Shown piece after piece: positions 61,811 to 64,000 of a stretch of 64,000 bases of DNA. Location: contig JADKBW010000007.1 of the NCBI GenBank assembly GCA_016714905.1, forward strand, positions 62,001 through 126,000, read 5' to 3'. Source of the stretch: Flavobacterium sp. Lineage in GTDB: Bacteria > Bacteroidota > Bacteroidia > Flavobacteriales > Flavobacteriaceae. Within the stretch, counting starts at the first letter, position 1. Each line of letters opens with the position of its first letter. Made by a program: the position numbers and the translations under genes. The notes beneath the pieces were generated by a model, which was not told the origin of the DNA, did not search any database, and saw only the letters and a program-made list of their open reading frames with translations.

Positions 61811-61818
61811 TATTTTTG
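61811..61818 (+). promoter_or_regulatory. -7 promoter box (TATTTTTG) for the ATP-cone nuclease
   Basis: Exact TAnnTTTG match 50 bp upstream of the ATG at 61868, immediately after the exosortase-associated gene. Confidence 0.45.
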
Positions 61819-61867
61819 TACCTTTATTAGTGCTTATCGAAGATATGTCAATCTTAATGAAGGAATC

Positions 61868-62698
61868 ATGAAAATAGTAAAGCATTCAGGTGATGTTGTC
61901 GATTACGATCCGAATAAACTTCGAAATTCTTTAGTAAAATCAGGCGCTAATAGCACCGTGGTCGACGATATCTTAGACCGTATTGAAAAAGAAATATACG
62001 AGGGAATGCCTACGAAGCAAATCTATAAGTTGGCTTTTGGGTATTTAAAAAAAGCATCAAATTCACATGCCGCGCGTTATAATCTTCGGCAAGCGCTGCA
62101 ACTTTTAGGTCCTGCAGGTTTTTTCTTTGAAAAATATATGGCGCGACTTTTTGAAGCTGAGAAATACGAAACCAAAACAAACGTGACTTTGCAAGGGCGT
62201 TGCGTTACGCATGAACTTGACGTAGTGATTCGAAAAAATGGCTTGATTGCTATGGTCGAATGTAAATTTCACACAGGAAGAGAAGCGACGACGGATGTAA
62301 AAGTACCCATGTATATTCTGTCTCGCTTTAATGATTTGAAAGAAAAACCGCACGTACTATTTTCAGGAAAGGAAGCAATTACAAAATGTTGGGTTATTAC
62401 CAACAATCGATTTACCTCTGATGCAGTAACTTTTGCAACTTGTTCAGGTATTCAGTTACTTAGTTGGGATTATCCGAAAGAGCTCAATTTGAGAAACAAA
62501 ATCGACGCACATCAATTATATCCAATTACTTGTTTGACCACACTGTCAATAGCAGAGAAGGATAAGTTGTTAATTCTTGACGTTTTATTGGTAAAGGAGA
62601 TTATCAATAATTCTCAATGTTTAGAAAAAATAGGGTTAAGTCCTAACCGAATACATAATGTTTTGAAAGAAGCAACTGCGTTGTGCCGATTTTTTTGA
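61868..62698 (+). CDS. ATP-cone domain fused to a PD-(D/E)XK (Mrr-like) nuclease
   Basis: 276 residues in two parts. An N-terminal ATP-cone (1-about 85: VKHSGDVVDYDPNKLRNSLVKSG, SHAARYNLRQAL) is normally a nucleotide-sensing regulatory domain of ribonucleotide reductase and NrdR. A Mrr-type endonuclease domain (about 90-200) carries D118 in HELDVVI and E131-x-K133 in MVECKFHTG. The nuclease should be controlled by ATP/dATP, by inference. The MBL nuclease gene follows 33 bp downstream on the same strand, and a promoter box precedes this gene. Confidence 0.82.
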   Translation: MKIVKHSGDVVDYDPNKLRNSLVKSGANSTVVDDILDRIEKEIYEGMPTKQIYKLAFGYLKKASNSHAARYNLRQALQLLGPAGFFFEKYMARLFEAEKYETKTNVTLQGRCVTHELDVVIRKNGLIAMVECKFHTGREATTDVKVPMYILSRFNDLKEKPHVLFSGKEAITKCWVITNNRFTSDAVTFATCSGIQLLSWDYPKELNLRNKIDAHQLYPITCLTTLSIAEKDKLLILDVLLVKEIINNSQCLEKIGLSPNRIHNVLKEATALCRFF

Positions 62699-62731
62699 AA
62701 CAAAGTTTCTAATATTTAAAATTTAGTCAAA

Positions 62732-64000
62732 ATGAAAATTAAATTTCTAGGTGGAGTGGGAACGGTTACTGGTTCAAAGACCTTGGTAGAAACTAATGGT
62801 CTTCGGATTTTAATTGATTGTGGCCTCTTTCAAGGGATTAAGCCCTTGCGAGAACTCAATTGGGAAACCCTTGTCTGCATTGCCGTCAACGATTGATTAT
62901 GTATTGTTAACGCATGGACATTTGGACCACTGTGGCTGGTTGCCGCGATTGGTTGCGCAAGGATTTTCTGGGAAAATATATTGTACAAGCCCAACCGCTG
63001 CGATTGCTAAGTTGATTATGTTGGATAGCGCCAAAATTCAAGAAGAAGAAGCCAATATGGCCAATAAAGGTCAGTACTCGAAACACGAAAAAGCAGAACC
63101 TTTATATACGGTGCAACAAGCGGAAGCGGTATTTCCACATTTTAGAATAATTAAAATCAATGAAGCAGTCCATTTAGATGCTGAGATTTCGGCTGTTTTT
63201 ACCAATGCGGGTCATATTATTGGCGCCTGCACGATTCAATTGGAAGCAGAGGGAAAGACCTTGGTGTTTTCAGGCGACATTGGAAGAGATGACGATGTGC
63301 TGCTTTTTCCGCCAACAAAACCGCACAAAGGAGATTATATTTTTTTAGAAAGTACTTATGGAAACCGAATTCATCCAGATACTGATGTGAAATTGGAGTT
63401 AGCATCATACATCAACAATACGGTCGAAAAAGGTGGAACGATTATCATACCAAGTTTCGCGGTCGAACGTGCACAAACCATCATGTATTTGCTTTGGCAG
63501 CTCAAAGAAGAAAAGCGAATTCCAGACATGCCCTACGTTATTGATACGCCTATGGGAATTAATGTGCTTCAAGTTTTTGAAGACAGCAAAAAATGGCACA
63601 AAATACCAGAACACGAATATGTTGCGATGTGCAAAATGTTTGCTATGAATTCGGACTATCAAGAAACCATAGCTACAATTTTCGATAATCAGCCGAAAGT
63701 CATTATTGCAGCTAGCGGAATGATAACTGGAGGTCGTGTTTTGAGTTATTTGGAACGCTATATTGAGTTGCCCGAAACAACAGTCATTATTATTGGTTAT
63801 CAGGCAGAGGGAACACGGGGAAGAAAATTGTTAGAAGGAGCAACAGATATCAAGATTAGAGGGAAATATTATGCGGTTCATGCCAACATTCTTGAGATTC
63901 AAAGCTTGTCTGCGCACGGAGATCAAAATGATTTGATGAATTGGTTAACCGCGCTCGAAAACAAGCCCAAGAAAGTCTTCTTGGTGCATGGTGAAAACCA
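62732..64000 (+). CDS. MBL-fold beta-CASP RNA/DNA nuclease (one frameshift; 3' end outside window)
   Basis: Beta-CASP metallo-beta-lactamase nuclease of the YsxK/Ysh1-like group. LGGVGTVTGSKTLVE and the zinc motif HGHLDHCGW are in place, followed by STNAGHIIGACT-like AGHIIG, FSGDIGRD, and the beta-CASP part with AASGMITGGR, QAEGTRGRKLLEG and LSAHGDQ. An extra A in GAAACCC (62864-62870) stops the first frame after 54 residues; deleting it gives NWEPLSALPSTIDYVL. The protein runs off the end of the window. It is probably co-transcribed with the ATP-cone nuclease. Confidence 0.87.

Overview
This is a low-GC chromosomal window from a member of the Bacteroidota, almost certainly a Flavobacteriaceae of the Flavobacterium type. 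The evidence is the gliding-motility pair gldB-gldC, the exosortase F (XrtF) pair, a short housekeeping RpoD without region 1.1, many promoters with the Bacteroidota -7 box TAnnTTTG, few Shine-Dalgarno sequences, and a complete mraZ-to-ftsZ division/cell-wall cluster in flavobacterial order. I see no phage, plasmid, transposase or CRISPR array. The genes are mostly core housekeeping genes; the intergenic DNA is the unusual part.

Layout. 1-4.0 kb: pyrH (partial), a thioredoxin-fold protein, truB, uppP, a DUF3098 protein and ftsX. 4.1-15.9 kb: leuS, a zinc metallopeptidase, a DUF4112 protein, an Lrp-type regulator cut into by an abnormal GC-rich block, a saccharopine-dehydrogenase-family gene, small membrane and periplasmic proteins, pckA, a CBM48-like protein and pepE. 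16.2-27.9 kb: three small envelope proteins, an M1 aminopeptidase, tatA, a PAP2 phosphatase, an O-methyltransferase, rlmN, a lipoprotein, a damaged polyprenyl synthase, an ECF sigma factor with a damaged partner, and an outer-membrane protein. 28.2-34.6 kb: dnaG, a NarL-type response regulator, nadE, gldB-gldC, engB and an alpha/beta hydrolase. 34.9-50.9 kb: the dcw cluster mraZ-rsmH-ftsL-pbp-murE-mraY-murD-ftsW-murG-murC-ftsQ-ftsA-ftsZ, all on +. 51-64 kb: a secreted protein, a YqeY protein, a GIY-YIG gene inserted into tRNA-Arg, an MtfA-like peptidase, rpe, rpoD, a decayed lipoprotein gene, pnp, rpsO, a free-Met-sulfoxide-reductase-like GAF protein, xrtF and its partner, an ATP-cone nuclease and a beta-CASP MBL nuclease (partial).

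Two features stand out. First, a family of about ten dispersed, hairpin-forming repeats with conserved ends and interchangeable central hairpins. Nine of ten lie in the orientation of the next gene, and at least four (leuS, gldB, yqeY, the GAF gene) sit between a promoter box and the start codon, so they would form structured 5' leaders. Second, a roughly 310-bp unit consisting of little more than a GIY-YIG nuclease gene splits a tRNA-Arg gene at the anticodon loop; a fresh 5' half keeps the tRNA intact and leaves an orphan 5' half behind.

Sequence quality matters here. Many core genes (ftsX, pckA, M1 peptidase, O-methyltransferase, dnaG, rsmH, ftsW and others) carry single frame breaks, mostly in homopolymers. 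ftsA lacks about 95 bp, the polyprenyl synthase has a stop codon plus a frameshift, and 9303-9391 is a GC-rich block unlike anything around it. Most of these are more likely sequencing or assembly errors than biology. I annotate each such gene as one locus and state where it breaks.
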